DNA of 64,000 nucleotides from positions 868,001 to 932,000 of the forward strand of contig NZ_JADBEK010000001.1 of NCBI RefSeq assembly GCF_014873145.1. Reading direction: 5' to 3'. Positions within the stretch are counted from its first letter, which is position 1, and every line of letters begins with the position of its first letter. This document shows positions 53,920 to 62,493 of this stretch, one piece after another. The notes beneath the pieces were generated by a model. That model saw nothing but the letters and a program-made list of their open reading frames with translations. It had not been told where the DNA came from and did not search any database. A program made the translations under genes and the position numbers. The stretch is from Nonomuraea angiospora (GTDB lineage: Bacteria > Actinomycetota > Actinomycetes > Streptosporangiales > Streptosporangiaceae).

Positions 53920-54582
53920 TCAGGTCGGGCGGATGGCGTGCGTCAGGCTGCGGCACATGGCGTCCGAGTCGGCGATCCACATGATCATGAAGTCGTATCC
54001 CTGGGCTTCTCTGGACTCGGCGTCGGCGCAGAACTTCGGCGTCGGCGGGCCATCGGCGCGGAAGCCGACGTCTGGGAGGAACGGCACCTGCTTCAGCAGG
54101 AGGCAGACGGCATCCTCGGCTGCGGCTTCCAGATCCCCTCGCACCACTGCGACCAGGCCCACCGACCAGTCGTACTGCGGGTCCTGGTAGATCGACACCG
54201 CCAGGTGGTCGTTCTCGTAGGCGCAGTCCACCGCGTCGGCGGCCATGGTCACCCGGCTGGCGAAGGTCCTGAGCCCCTGACGGAAGGTGCGCAGCTCCGC
54301 TTCGTCGGCCATCTTCTGCTCCGGGATGACATCCAGAGCCATACCGATCAGGCCGTTCACGCCGAGGCAGGGGTTCGTGGCGACCCGCTCGACTCCCTCC
54401 GGGGAGGGCAGCAACGACCGGGTGATCGGGCCTGCGGCGGGGCAGAAGCCCTTCTTGGGCGGCGCCTTCGTCTGGGCTGCCCGAGGAGGAGTGTCTTGTT
54501 GAGGGAAGTCCTCGCACGCGGTGACGAGACTCAGCGCGAGGATGGCCGCCAGCAGCCTGCTCAGGGTGGAGCGATGAAACAT
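53920..54582 (-). CDS. Putative lipoprotein, unknown function
   Basis: 220 aa from ATG 54582, with GGAAGGA upstream. The N-terminus RLLAAILALSLVTACEDF is a lipobox (LVTAC, Cys near 23), so it is a membrane-anchored lipoprotein. Several later cysteines (GFCPAAG, NPCLGV, VDCAYEN, AVCLLLKQ, KFCADAE, AMCRSL) suggest disulfides. No domain recognised; similar proteins (with GVNGLIGMALDVIPEQ) look like the DUF3558-type sensor lipoproteins. Confidence 0.7.
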   Translation of the reverse strand: MFHRSTLSRLLAAILALSLVTACEDFPQQDTPPRAAQTKAPPKKGFCPAAGPITRSLLPSPEGVERVATNPCLGVNGLIGMALDVIPEQKMADEAELRTFRQGLRTFASRVTMAADAVDCAYENDHLAVSIYQDPQYDWSVGLVAVVRGDLEAAAEDAVCLLLKQVPFLPDVGFRADGPPTPKFCADAESREAQGYDFMIMWIADSDAMCRSLTHAIRPT

Positions 54583-54777
54583 GGGAGTCCTTCCGGCACC
54601 GGAGGTTGGCACTCCACTGGATGGTTCCTGGTGGCGGCGGATATGGCATGAGTAGCCCCTACTCATGTCCTGTGTCCGGGGCACGGTCTCACGAGATCAT
54701 CGGCGCGAGTGACCAGCGCAACGGGTGCCATCCCCAGGTCTGGCGCGCTCGCCGATCGGGACCGTCAGTGCGCACCT

Positions 54778-55671
54778 TCAGCCAAGGTGAGGGTGGTCGG
54801 TGTCCTGGGGCCGCTCGGTGCGCTCGTGCGTGGCGGCCCAGGAGGCGAGCAGGCGGAGCGCGTCCTCGGACGGGGAGCCGGGTTCGGCGGCGTAGATCGT
54901 CATGGACAGGTCGGGCTCGGCGCGCAGGTCCATGCTCTCGTAGGTGAGGGTGAGGTCGCCGACGATGTGGTGGTGGAAGTGTTTGACGCCGGTGCCGTGG
55001 GTGCGCACGTCGTGGGCGCCCCAGCGGCGGCGGAAGTCGTCGCTGCGGGTGGACAGCTCCCCGACCAGGTCGTGCAGGCCCTTGTCGTGCGGGTCCTTGC
55101 CGGCGGCGGTGCGCAGGTTGGCCACGGTCATGTCGGCGGCCAGGTCCCAATCGGGGTAGAGGCGACGGGCGGCGCTGTCGAGGAAGGTGAAGCGGGCGAA
55201 GTTCGGCGGCCGGTTGGGGTCGGCGTAGACGTCGCAGTACAGGGCGCGGCCCAGGTGGTTGGCGGCCAGCAGGTCCGACCGGTTGTTGCCGATGATCGCC
55301 GGGGCGGTGGTGATGGTGTCGAGCATCCATTGCAGGCCGGGGCGTGCCGTCGGCTGCTTGGGCCGGCGGCGGCGCAGGATGGCGTTGCTGCCGTTGGCCT
55401 CGTGCGCGAGACGCAGCAGGTGGGCGCGTTCGGCGTCGTCCAGGTGCAGGGCGCGGGCGAGCGCGTCGAGCACGCCGGCCGAGACGCCGGCCAGGTGGCC
55501 GCGTTCGAGCTTGGCGTAGTACTCCACGCTCATTCCGGCCAGGGCGGCGACCTCGCTGCGGCGTAGTCCGGGGACGCGACGCCGGCCGGCGACGGGCAGG
55601 CCCGCCTGCCCGGGGGTGATCTTGGCGCGCCGTGAGGTGAGGAATTCGCGCACTTCGGACCGGTTGTCCAT
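54778..55671 (-). CDS. XRE-family regulator with MmyB-like ligand-binding domain
   Basis: 297 aa from ATG 55671. XRE HTH (VPGLRRSEVAALAGMSVEYY AKLERG, about 33-60) and the MmyB-like domain with WMLDTITTAPAIIGNNRSDL, GVKHFHHHIVGDLTLTYESM and AEPGSPSEDALRLLASW are complete. Such regulators bind small ligands, possibly fatty acids, to control adjacent enzymes. It diverges from a lipoprotein gene with 103 bases between starts, its likely target. Confidence 0.9.
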   Translation of the reverse strand: MDNRSEVREFLTSRRAKITPGQAGLPVAGRRRVPGLRRSEVAALAGMSVEYYAKLERGHLAGVSAGVLDALARALHLDDAERAHLLRLAHEANGSNAILRRRRPKQPTARPGLQWMLDTITTAPAIIGNNRSDLLAANHLGRALYCDVYADPNRPPNFARFTFLDSAARRLYPDWDLAADMTVANLRTAAGKDPHDKGLHDLVGELSTRSDDFRRRWGAHDVRTHGTGVKHFHHHIVGDLTLTYESMDLRAEPDLSMTIYAAEPGSPSEDALRLLASWAATHERTERPQDTDHPHLG

Positions 55672-55774
55672 GCCACGACGGTACGCCAGCCTCTGGGCAG
55701 GGTGGGATGTACTGGCAGTACATCCATCAGGAGTGGCTTCCTCGCTCCCGGGCTGCTCGGATGTGCTGGATGCC

Positions 55775-56290
55775 ATGACCGATGTCGTGACCGTCGCCGT
55801 CCGGGCCCGCCGCATTGCCGCCTGCCTGCTTACCGCCGCGCTGGCCGGGTGCTCGCTCCCGGCGGACCCGTATCTGATCACGCCACGGTCGAATACGGCG
55901 AGCGTCATTTCGGGAATGCCGGTCGTGCTGTGGCTCGGCGACCAGGCCGTCACCGCGAGCTTGACCGACACGCCGCCATCGCGGCAGTTCGCCGCGATGT
56001 TGCCGTTGACCGTACCGCTGACGGACGCTTGGGGACAGGCGAAGGCGGGGCCGCTGCCGCGCCCGCTCACCATCGACGGCGGCGTGCCGGTCCACGATCC
56101 CACCCCGGGTGAGATCTACTTCTGGCCGTCGAACTCAGTGATCGCCGTGTACTACGACGAGCTCGGCCAGACGGTCCCTGATCCGGGCCTGGTCCGCCTC
56201 GGCGTCGTCACGACCGGCCTGGACAGGCTCGCCGAGGCGGGCGAGCGGGTCACGGTCCGGATCGAGCCGGCTGCCGCGACCGGCTCTTGA
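55775..56290 (+). CDS. Lipoprotein with cyclophilin-like fold
   Basis: 171 aa from ATG 55775. The signal ends in a lipobox LAGC (Cys near 27). The mature part TPPSRQFAAMLPLTVPLTDA ... HDPTPGEIYFWPSNSVIAVY YDELGQ is the cyclophilin-like domain found in bacterial DUF proteins and lipoproteins, without shown isomerase activity. It is probably under the MmyB regulator opposite. Confidence 0.75.
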   Translation: MTDVVTVAVRARRIAACLLTAALAGCSLPADPYLITPRSNTASVISGMPVVLWLGDQAVTASLTDTPPSRQFAAMLPLTVPLTDAWGQAKAGPLPRPLTIDGGVPVHDPTPGEIYFWPSNSVIAVYYDELGQTVPDPGLVRLGVVTTGLDRLAEAGERVTVRIEPAAATGS

Positions 56291-56329
56291 CCATCGCAGT
56301 TGCTCGCGAGGACCGTCGCCGGGCGGATC

Positions 56330-56938
56330 TCAGGAGAGCGGCCAGTTGCGTAGGGCGGCATCGGCCAGCTCCTGGAGTTCGTCGCGGCAGACACCGCTCG
56401 CGGCCTGCACGGCGATGCCGAACGCCAGAGTGGTGACGTAGCGGGCCAGGAGCCCCGGATCGGTTTCCGGAGGAAGGTCGCCTTCGTCGATCGCTCGCTG
56501 GAACCGCTCTCGTACGCAGGAGTAGGAGTCGTTACGCCAGGCGACGAGAAGGTCGCGGACCTCGCGCCCGGAGTCGCTGGCGGCCAGGGCGCCCTGGACG
56601 CCCAGGCACCCGTGGGGATGGGCCGGGCGGGTGGTGGTCCGAACGGTGCCGGCCAGGATCGCAGTGGCGACGCCGAGGGCGGTCGGCTCCTCCAGGGCCT
56701 GTGTCAGGTATGCGCTCGGCCCCTCGGTGTAGCGCTCCAGGGCCTTGCGGAACAGTTGCTCCTTGTTGCCGAAGGCGGCGTACATGCTGGTGGTGGAGAT
56801 GCCCATCGCGTCCGCCAGGTGGGCCGTGCTGGCCCCCTCGTAGCCATGCTCCCAGAAGGTCAGCACGGCGCGCTCGAGAGCTTCGTCGGCGTCGAATTTT
56901 CGCGGCCGGCCGATGGGGCCGCTCTGTTTCCTCTCCAC
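56330..56938 (-). CDS. TetR-family transcriptional regulator (YcdC/AcrR-like)
   Basis: 202 aa from GTG 56938. The start RPRKFDADEALERAVLTFWE and HTH STAHLADAMGISTTSMYAAF GNKEQLF are typical, as is the C-terminal HPHGCLGVQGALAASD of the TetR_C_16-type group. It diverges from an SDR gene across a 60-bp region with two copies of a near-palindromic operator and probably represses the SDR/SnoaL/SDR group at 57031-58972. Confidence 0.9.
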   Translation of the reverse strand: MERKQSGPIGRPRKFDADEALERAVLTFWEHGYEGASTAHLADAMGISTTSMYAAFGNKEQLFRKALERYTEGPSAYLTQALEEPTALGVATAILAGTVRTTTRPAHPHGCLGVQGALAASDSGREVRDLLVAWRNDSYSCVRERFQRAIDEGDLPPETDPGLLARYVTTLAFGIAVQAASGVCRDELQELADAALRNWPLS

Positions 56939-56954
56939 TCGCCCAGCCTACCTC

Positions 56955-57014
56955 TTTTTGCAGCGATCGCTACAGAAGTGCTACCGTCGACTTCTGTAGC
57001 GATCGCTGCAAAAA
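56955..57014. promoter_or_regulatory. Pair of TetR operators arranged as a perfect 25-bp inverted repeat
   Basis: Positions 56955-56979 and 56990-57014 are exact reverse complements with 10 bases between. Each arm contains a nearly palindromic 16-mer, TGCAGCGATCGCTACA (56959-56974) and TGTAGCGATCGCTGCA (56995-57010). Their centres are 36 bp apart, so two TetR dimers could bind and block both divergent promoters. The outer T5 and A5 tracts are included in the repeat. Confidence 0.85.
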
Positions 57015-57030
57015 TCGAAGGGGCATCGAC

Positions 57031-57771
57031 GTGGGACTGCTCGACGGCAAGACCGCTCTCGTCACCGGAGGTAGCACCGGAATCGGCCTGGCCAGTGCTA
57101 TGCGGCTGGCGGCCGAGGGCGCGCACGTGTTCATCACCGGCCGGCGCAAGACCGAACTCGACGCGGCCGTCGAAGTGATCGGTTCAGCCGCCACCGCGGT
57201 GACCGGCGACATCTCGAACCTGGCCGACCTGGACCGGCTCTACGAGACGATCCGCAGCCGGGGACGGGGCCTGGACGTCCTGTTCGCGAATGCCTCCGTC
57301 GCCGCGCTCGTGCCGCTCGAGCGGGTCACCGAGGAGCACTTCGACACCCTGTTCGGTATCAACGTCCGGGGCATGCTGTTCACCGTTCAGAAGGCGCTGC
57401 CGCTGCTCAACGACGGCGCCTCGGTGATCTTGAACGGCTCCACCAACGTGGACGTCGGCGATGAGGGGCTCGGCGTGTACGCGGCCACCAAGGCCGCCAC
57501 CCGGCAGTTCTCCCGGACCTGGGCCAACGAGCTCAAGGGCCGCGGCATCCGGGTCAACACCGTCACGCCCGGCCCGACCGATACCCCTGCCTTGAGAGGG
57601 CTCACCCCCGACCCGGAGCGGTTCGAGCGGCACCTGGCTGCGCGTGTGCCGCTGGGACGGCTCGGGCGCCCGGAGGAGATCGCCGCCGCCGTGATCTTCC
57701 TCGCCAGTGAGCAGAGCAGTTTCATCACCGGGTCCAGCCTGTACGTCGACGGCGGCCTGAACCAGATCTGA
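57031..57771 (+). CDS. Short-chain dehydrogenase/reductase
   Basis: 246 aa from GTG 57031, with AAGGGG eight bases upstream. Classical SDR: NAD(P) motif TGGSTGIG (14-21), the NAS-type segment [13 protein letters not shown] where NAG is usual, catalytic Ser in ILNGSTNVD and [11 protein letters not shown] (YxxxK), and the terminal [13 protein letters not shown]. Substrate unknown. First gene of a probable operon with a SnoaL-like gene (40 bases later) and a second SDR, all under the TetR operators. Confidence 0.9.
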   Translation: MGLLDGKTALVTGGSTGIGLASAMRLAAEGAHVFITGRRKTELDAAVEVIGSAATAVTGDISNLADLDRLYETIRSRGRGLDVLFANASVAALVPLERVTEEHFDTLFGINVRGMLFTVQKALPLLNDGASVILNGSTNVDVGDEGLGVYAATKAATRQFSRTWANELKGRGIRVNTVTPGPTDTPALRGLTPDPERFERHLAARVPLGRLGRPEEIAAAVIFLASEQSSFITGSSLYVDGGLNQI

Positions 57772-57811
57772 CGGGCGAACCTCAAGGGCTGCCATGCAGA
57801 AAGGTCATCTC

Positions 57812-58204
57812 ATGTCCGACAGCGATCTACGCGCGTTCTACCTGCGCTACCTCCAGGAGCTCAACGCCCACAGGTTCGATGGCATGGACGAGTTCATCAA
57901 CGATCAGACCACGTTGAACGGTGAGCCGGCCACCCGGGACGACATCATCGCGGTTCAGAAGGCCGACGTGGACGCGGTTCCGGACCTGCGCTGGGAGCTC
58001 AAGGAACTGCTCTTCGACGGTGACCGTCTGGCTGCGCGTCTGGTCAACACGGGCACCCCGGTGAAGGAGTGGCTCGGTGTGGCTCCCACCGGCGCCTCGT
58101 TCGAAATCGTCGAGTACGCCATCTACCAGGTCCGCGACGGCCGGTTCGTGCGCATGACGGCCCTGCACGACGCCGGCGAACTACTCCGGCAGCTCACCGG
58201 CTGA
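57812..58204 (+). CDS. SnoaL-like / ester cyclase-family protein
   Basis: 130 aa from ATG 57812, with AAAGG seven bases upstream. NTF2-like fold with [40 protein letters not shown] and [20 protein letters not shown]. This type often accompanies SDR genes in small redox clusters; whether it is an enzyme or a binding protein is not clear. Confidence 0.82.
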   Translation: MSDSDLRAFYLRYLQELNAHRFDGMDEFINDQTTLNGEPATRDDIIAVQKADVDAVPDLRWELKELLFDGDRLAARLVNTGTPVKEWLGVAPTGASFEIVEYAIYQVRDGRFVRMTALHDAGELLRQLTG

Positions 58205-58285
58205 CCTCCGCGATCGGCGCCAGGGAACCCGGACGCCCGCAGATGTCCGAGGGATGCTCGGGCCACGAACGTCGAAAGGAAAAGC

Positions 58286-58972
58286 ATGACCATCACACTG
58301 ATCACCGGGGCCAACAAGGGCATCGGCTTCGAGACGGCCAGACAGCTTCTGGAGTTGGGCCACGTCGTCTACATCGGCGCGCGTGACGTCGAGCGAGGCG
58401 AGAAGGCCGCGGCAGCACTCGGCGCACGATTCGTGCAACTCGATGTGACCGACGACGCATCGGTCAGCAGCGCGCTGGCGACGATCGACGCGGCCCAGGG
58501 CCGGCTCGACGTTCTGGTGCACAACGCGGGCATCTTGGGAGAGGGAGCCATCGACGGTCCCAAGGCTCTGCGTGTGTTCGACACCAACGCGGTGGGAATC
58601 GTGCGCGTCACGGAGGCGGCGCTTCCCCTGCTACGCAGATCATCGAACCCCAACGTGGTCACCGTTTCGAGCAGCGCCGGGTCGTTCTGGGCAGTGAACA
58701 ACCCCGACCGGCCGGAGTTCCACCTGCCCCTGGCGCTTTACTCCGCGTCCAAGGCAGCGGCCACCATGCTCACGGTTCAGTACGCCAAGGCCCATCCTGG
58801 CATCAAGTTCAATGCGCTCGAGCCCGGCACCACCGCCACCGACATGACCGCGGCCTTCGGGATCGGAAGGTCACCGGAGGAGAGCGCCAGGACCGTCGTG
58901 CGCCTGGCAACCCTCGGCGCGGACGGTCCGACGGGAACGTTCCAGGACGAGAGCGGGGAATTGCGCTGGTAG
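58286..58972 (+). CDS. Short-chain dehydrogenase/reductase (carbonyl-reductase-like)
   Basis: 228 aa from ATG 58286, with GAAAGGA just upstream. Motif TGANKGIGFETARQL (7-21), NNAG-equivalent LVHNAGILG, catalytic SSSAGSFWA and YSASKAAATML, as in plant- and animal-type carbonyl reductases. Third gene of the TetR-controlled group. Substrate unknown. Confidence 0.9.
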   Translation: MTITLITGANKGIGFETARQLLELGHVVYIGARDVERGEKAAAALGARFVQLDVTDDASVSSALATIDAAQGRLDVLVHNAGILGEGAIDGPKALRVFDTNAVGIVRVTEAALPLLRRSSNPNVVTVSSSAGSFWAVNNPDRPEFHLPLALYSASKAAATMLTVQYAKAHPGIKFNALEPGTTATDMTAAFGIGRSPEESARTVVRLATLGADGPTGTFQDESGELRW

Positions 58973-59052
58973 GCGCGTGAAAACGACCCACAGGCAGCGC
59001 GACCGCGCTGCCTGTGGGACCAGATACAGGCGCCGCAACGCCACGAACGACG

Positions 59053-59361
59053 ATGATGCCGACGGTGCGAACGCCGCGGCTGGACGCGCTGGCGGCCTCG
59101 GGCGCCTTGCTGACCCAGTGGTACTCGAACTCGCCGGTCTGTTCGCCGTCCCGGGCGGCCCTGCTGAGCGGGCGATATCCGGGAAACGCGGGCGTACGGT
59201 CGATCGTGCAGGGGTATCGGACCACGCCGGGCCTGACCCAGGACGTGCCGACGCTCGCGAGCGCGCTGCGGGAGGTCGGCTACCACACCGAACTGGTCGG
59301 CAAGTGGCACCTGGGCCTCACCCCGGAATCCCGGCCGGAGGCCCACGGCTTCCGGCCGAAT
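59053..59361 (+). pseudogene. Internal fragment of a sulfatase
   Basis: The frame TPRLDALAASGALLTQWYSN, PVCSPSRAALLSGRYPGNAG, LASALREVGYHTELVGKWHL is the active-site part of an arylsulfatase, including the CxPSR motif whose Cys becomes formylglycine. The first 30 or so residues with the metal DD and all of the protein after HGF are missing; the frame then runs into the stop region of a convergent gene. Confidence 0.7.
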
Positions 59362-59943
59362 TCAGCGGCGGAGACCCATGCGATGCCGCCAGGCGAGGGC
59401 GATCCAGGCCGCGAGGGCGACGAGCGCCACGAGGACGATGACGCCGATCTTGAGGGGAGTGCCCATCGCACCTTGGTCGTCCATCACGGTCGCCGGCGCG
59501 GCGGCTTTGCTCCGCGCGGGCGCCGTCGCCTGGCCCGTTGCGGGGGCGGTCGCCGCCACGGGGGAGGGGGCGATAACGCCCGCCTTCACCTTCACCGTCG
59601 CCTTCGCCTTGGAGGGCTCGGTCGCGGTCACGGTGACCCGCCACTCGCCGCTCGGCAGCGGCTCGGCCGAGTGGTAGAGGTTCTGGCCCTCGGGCGCCGA
59701 CCTGAGCGGCACCGGCCCGAAGGAACGGCCGTCTGCCGAGGTCGCCTTCAGCGTGGCCTCGACGATCTCCGTCACGGGATGGCCGTCCTTCTTGTACGTG
59801 ACCAGCACGTTGACGTTGTCGGCGCCGTCTCCCGTCACCTCCAGCTCGATCGGCCCGCCGTGGGCGGAGGCCGCCGGTGCGCCGAGCACCAGCATGAGCC
59901 CGGCCAGCAGGACGGTGAGGACGTGTGCCGTTGCCTTGTTCAC
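59362..59943 (-). CDS. Membrane-anchored secreted protein with Ig-like (CopC/YtkA-type) domain
   Basis: 193 aa from GTG 59943. Signal peptide to about ASAHG, a beta-sandwich (about 28-118, IELEVTGDGADNVNVLVTYK ... SGEWRVTVTATEP), an Ala/Pro/Thr linker and a C-terminal TM helix with basic tail (VIVLVALVALAAWIALAW RHRM). It begins in a GTGA overlap with the gene before, so it is the last member of the surface operon. Confidence 0.7.
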   Translation of the reverse strand: MNKATAHVLTVLLAGLMLVLGAPAASAHGGPIELEVTGDGADNVNVLVTYKKDGHPVTEIVEATLKATSADGRSFGPVPLRSAPEGQNLYHSAEPLPSGEWRVTVTATEPSKAKATVKVKAGVIAPSPVAATAPATGQATAPARSKAAAPATVMDDQGAMGTPLKIGVIVLVALVALAAWIALAWRHRMGLRR

Positions 59944-60647
59944 GAGTCGTGGCTCCCCTCGGGTTCGGTGTCGGGGGTGAGCGCCCCTTCGCCGGGTGAT
60001 GTCGGTAGGAACACGTGCTGGTGGCCGTAGCCCGCGTCGACGTTCACGGCGTCGAGAGCGGTGGCCCCGATCGACCAGGTGAAGAGCGCGTCGGCGCGTT
60101 GCCGTACGGCCAGGTCCATGGCGGCGGCGCGGGCCGGTCCTGTCAGACCCCGCGCGGCCGCGTAGGTGTCGACGGTCGTGGCGAGCTGCCGTGCGGCGGA
60201 GGCGAGACTCGACCGCGCCACGTTGGTGGCGGTCTCACCGGACGGCGGGTCGGCGAAGCCCTGGACGGCCGCGGCGGCCGCCTGCTGCCAGGTCTCGACG
60301 TCGGCGGCGGTCACCGCGACGGGCCCCGCTGTGCCGTCGGACGGCATGGCCCGGCTCAGCCCGTCGAGCACGGGCAGGAGCCGGGCCCGCGTGCCGCGGG
60401 CCAGCTCCGTCAGGGTCTTGATCTGCGTTCTGTCGCGGAGGGCGGACTCGGCACGGAGACGGTCGGCCGTCCGCTCGATCGAGTCAGGCCGGGTCAGCGC
60501 GAACACCACACCGCCGGCGACGATCGCGCCGAGCGCGAACGCGACCGCGAGGGCGAGCAGGCGGGCCCACGCCGCACCCTGTGCGGGGGCCGGTTGCCTG
60601 GGTCGGTTGATGGTCGCCTCCTGAGGGCGGATGTCGATGGCGCTCAC
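59940..60647 (-). CDS. Single-pass membrane protein of the surface operon
   Basis: 235 aa from GTG 60647, overlapping the upstream stop in GTGA. One TM helix (about 30-50, LLALAVAFALGAIVAGGVVF) places an Ala/Arg-rich helical domain outside. No known domain; its position between DUF916 and CopC-like proteins suggests a structural or assembly role. Confidence 0.65.
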   Translation of the reverse strand: MSAIDIRPQEATINRPRQPAPAQGAAWARLLALAVAFALGAIVAGGVVFALTRPDSIERTADRLRAESALRDRTQIKTLTELARGTRARLLPVLDGLSRAMPSDGTAGPVAVTAADVETWQQAAAAAVQGFADPPSGETATNVARSSLASAARQLATTVDTYAAARGLTGPARAAAMDLAVRQRADALFTWSIGATALDAVNVDAGYGHQHVFLPTSPGEGALTPDTEPEGSHDS

Positions 60648-61702
60648 GCCTCCTGAGGCGTGCCCTTGCCGTGGAGCATGATCAGCTTCTTGATGCGCCT
60701 GCGGCGCCAGGCGGCGACCAGCCGGATGGCGAAGGGGGCGAGGACGAGGAGGACGAGGAGGGCGAGCTGCGGCCACGGCAGGGCCCAGACCGTGGTGCCG
60801 ACCGCCATCCGCTGGGCGGTGACACCCGGGATCGGCCGGCCCGCGGGCGAGGGGATCACCGTGACCGTCGTGCCGATGGGCCCCAGCGGCCAGGCGCCGG
60901 CCACCCGTGCGACGAACGTGCGGCTGCCGCCCGGCATGAGCTCCCTGGTCTTGGCCGCGGACGGGTCACTCCAGTTGTTCTCGCCCACGAACGTGGACGT
61001 CAGGACCCGGTTGTCCGCGACCAGCCGGACGTTGCCGGCGTTGGCCACGGTATAGGTCACCTCGACGGATCCGGCGGCGAAGGGATTCCACGATCCCGTG
61101 TACTCGGCTCGCACGCCGGTTACCGCCACCTTGGCCACATAGTCGCCGGTGACGCGGATGTTCAAGCGGACGCCCACCCGGTTCTGGACCCGTACCTGAC
61201 CGGAGACGGTCTCCAGGGACGCGGTCACACCCGCGGGGTGATCGCCCGGCGTCGCGTTCTGGGGGATCGACACCGTCACCGGCACGACGGAGGTGGCCCC
61301 GGCGGCGATGGTCACCTTCTCGGGAACCGCTATCCAGGAGCCGCCGTCGGCCGGTTTCGCGTCCGAGGGCCGCATGTCGAAGTAGCCCTTGGAGGTCAGG
61401 TAGCCGTCGTTGGCGTCGATCGTGAAGTCGACCGGCTGAGTCGATCGGTTGATGACCGCCACATGCTCGACCGCCTGCTGCCCGCCGGCGAGTTCGAGGT
61501 CGATGACGCTGCGGCCGTCAGGGCCGTCGGCGTTGGCCGGAACGACCGACCAGGTGGTGTCGGCGTCGGACGGGGGCGCGAACGCGACCGTGGTGACCAG
61601 GACGGCGACCAGCAGGGCAACGCCGGCAGCGGGTAAGGCGGCGAGGCGGGCGAGGGCGCCTCGCGAACGGCTTGTGGTCAACAGAGGTGTCTCCAGTCTC
61701 AT
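60644..61702 (-). CDS. DUF916/WxL-type peptidoglycan-associated surface protein
   Basis: 352 aa from ATG 61702 (an in-frame GTG/ATG at 61735 would lie inside the terminator arm). Signal peptide, then the DUF916 (WxL-interacting) domain: ADTTWSVVPANADGPDGRSV, VAVINRSTQPVDFTIDANDG, GGSWIAVPEKVTIAAGATSV, and a second Ig-like part, ending in a TM helix (about 312-335) and an RRRRIKK tail. In Firmicutes such proteins anchor WxL-domain proteins at the wall. Confidence 0.75.
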   Translation of the reverse strand: MRLETPLLTTSRSRGALARLAALPAAGVALLVAVLVTTVAFAPPSDADTTWSVVPANADGPDGRSVIDLELAGGQQAVEHVAVINRSTQPVDFTIDANDGYLTSKGYFDMRPSDAKPADGGSWIAVPEKVTIAAGATSVVPVTVSIPQNATPGDHPAGVTASLETVSGQVRVQNRVGVRLNIRVTGDYVAKVAVTGVRAEYTGSWNPFAAGSVEVTYTVANAGNVRLVADNRVLTSTFVGENNWSDPSAAKTRELMPGGSRTFVARVAGAWPLGPIGTTVTVIPSPAGRPIPGVTAQRMAVGTTVWALPWPQLALLVLLVLAPFAIRLVAAWRRRRIKKLIMLHGKGTPQEA

Positions 61703-61704
61703 CG

Positions 61705-61751
61705 TGGTCGTCCGGGACCTGCGCCAGGCCGGCACAGGTCCCGGACGACCA
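61705..61751 (-). terminator. 17-bp-stem hairpin inside the surface operon
   Basis: 61705-61721 and 61735-61751 are exact reverse complements (core GGTCGTCCGGGACCTG) with a 13-base loop. It sits between the gene ending at 61780 and the start at 61702, so it may reduce read-through to the DUF916 gene or stabilise the upstream message. Confidence 0.8.
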
Positions 61752-61779
61752 CAGCGGGCGATGGCGTCCTGCCTCCGGT

Positions 61780-62421
61780 TCAGGACTGGTTGAAGAGGGA
61801 GAGCGTCAGAGTCGAGTGGTACTCGCCGGCGGCCACGTCGGCGGGAGTACGCAGTGCGAGGCCGGCGTTGACCTGCCAGGTGCCGATCTCGTCGGCGGAG
61901 TTCGCCGTCGACACCAGCAGCTCCTGACCCTGCAGACCGACGGCGGGCGCTCCCGAGCCGTCTGAGATGACACTGGAGACGGGCTCACCGGCCTCCACCG
62001 CCCCGGAGGAGGAGTCGCTCAGCAGGCGCGGCCGCCAGCCCAGGTACTGCGGGCCGATGGGCGGCGCCGAACCGCTCGTCACGGTGAACTCGCTGGCCTG
62101 GCCGACGACCGCCCAGAAGTCACCGGCGGGGATCTCCTCGGGCCGGCGGCTGTCCGTCACCGTGACCGTCGGCAGGGTGCCGACGAACTGGCGGGCGGCG
62201 GCGTTGGAGCCGTCCTCCCGCAGGGCCACTCCGCCGTTGTCGGCGACGGTCATGGACACCTCACCGGGAGTGGTGTTCGGCTCGATCGTCACCGACACGT
62301 CGATGCCGTTGCCGGGGTCGTCGTCCGCCACCGCGGGACCGGCCACGCCGGCGCCGGCGGTGGCGAGCGCGACACCGAGCATCGCCGTGGCGAGTATCTG
62401 TGCAGTCCTGTTCATTCTCAT
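61780..62421 (-). CDS. Secreted WxL-like surface protein
   Basis: 213 aa from ATG 62421 (ATG 62415 possible). Signal peptide to about AVADD; the mature part is beta-rich (VSVTIEPNTTPGEVSMTVAD) and ends DVAAGEYHSTLTLSLFNQS, like the last strands of WxL-type domains. No LPxTG or TM, so it would be free or bound to the DUF916 protein encoded next. Confidence 0.7.
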   Translation of the reverse strand: MRMNRTAQILATAMLGVALATAGAGVAGPAVADDDPGNGIDVSVTIEPNTTPGEVSMTVADNGGVALREDGSNAAARQFVGTLPTVTVTDSRRPEEIPAGDFWAVVGQASEFTVTSGSAPPIGPQYLGWRPRLLSDSSSGAVEAGEPVSSVISDGSGAPAVGLQGQELLVSTANSADEIGTWQVNAGLALRTPADVAAGEYHSTLTLSLFNQS

Positions 62422-62493
62422 GTGTTTCGCTCCATTGAGGGGGTGGGGCCGGTCGGCTGCTCGGCCGGCCGGCCCCGGTTCTGCTGTCGGCGG

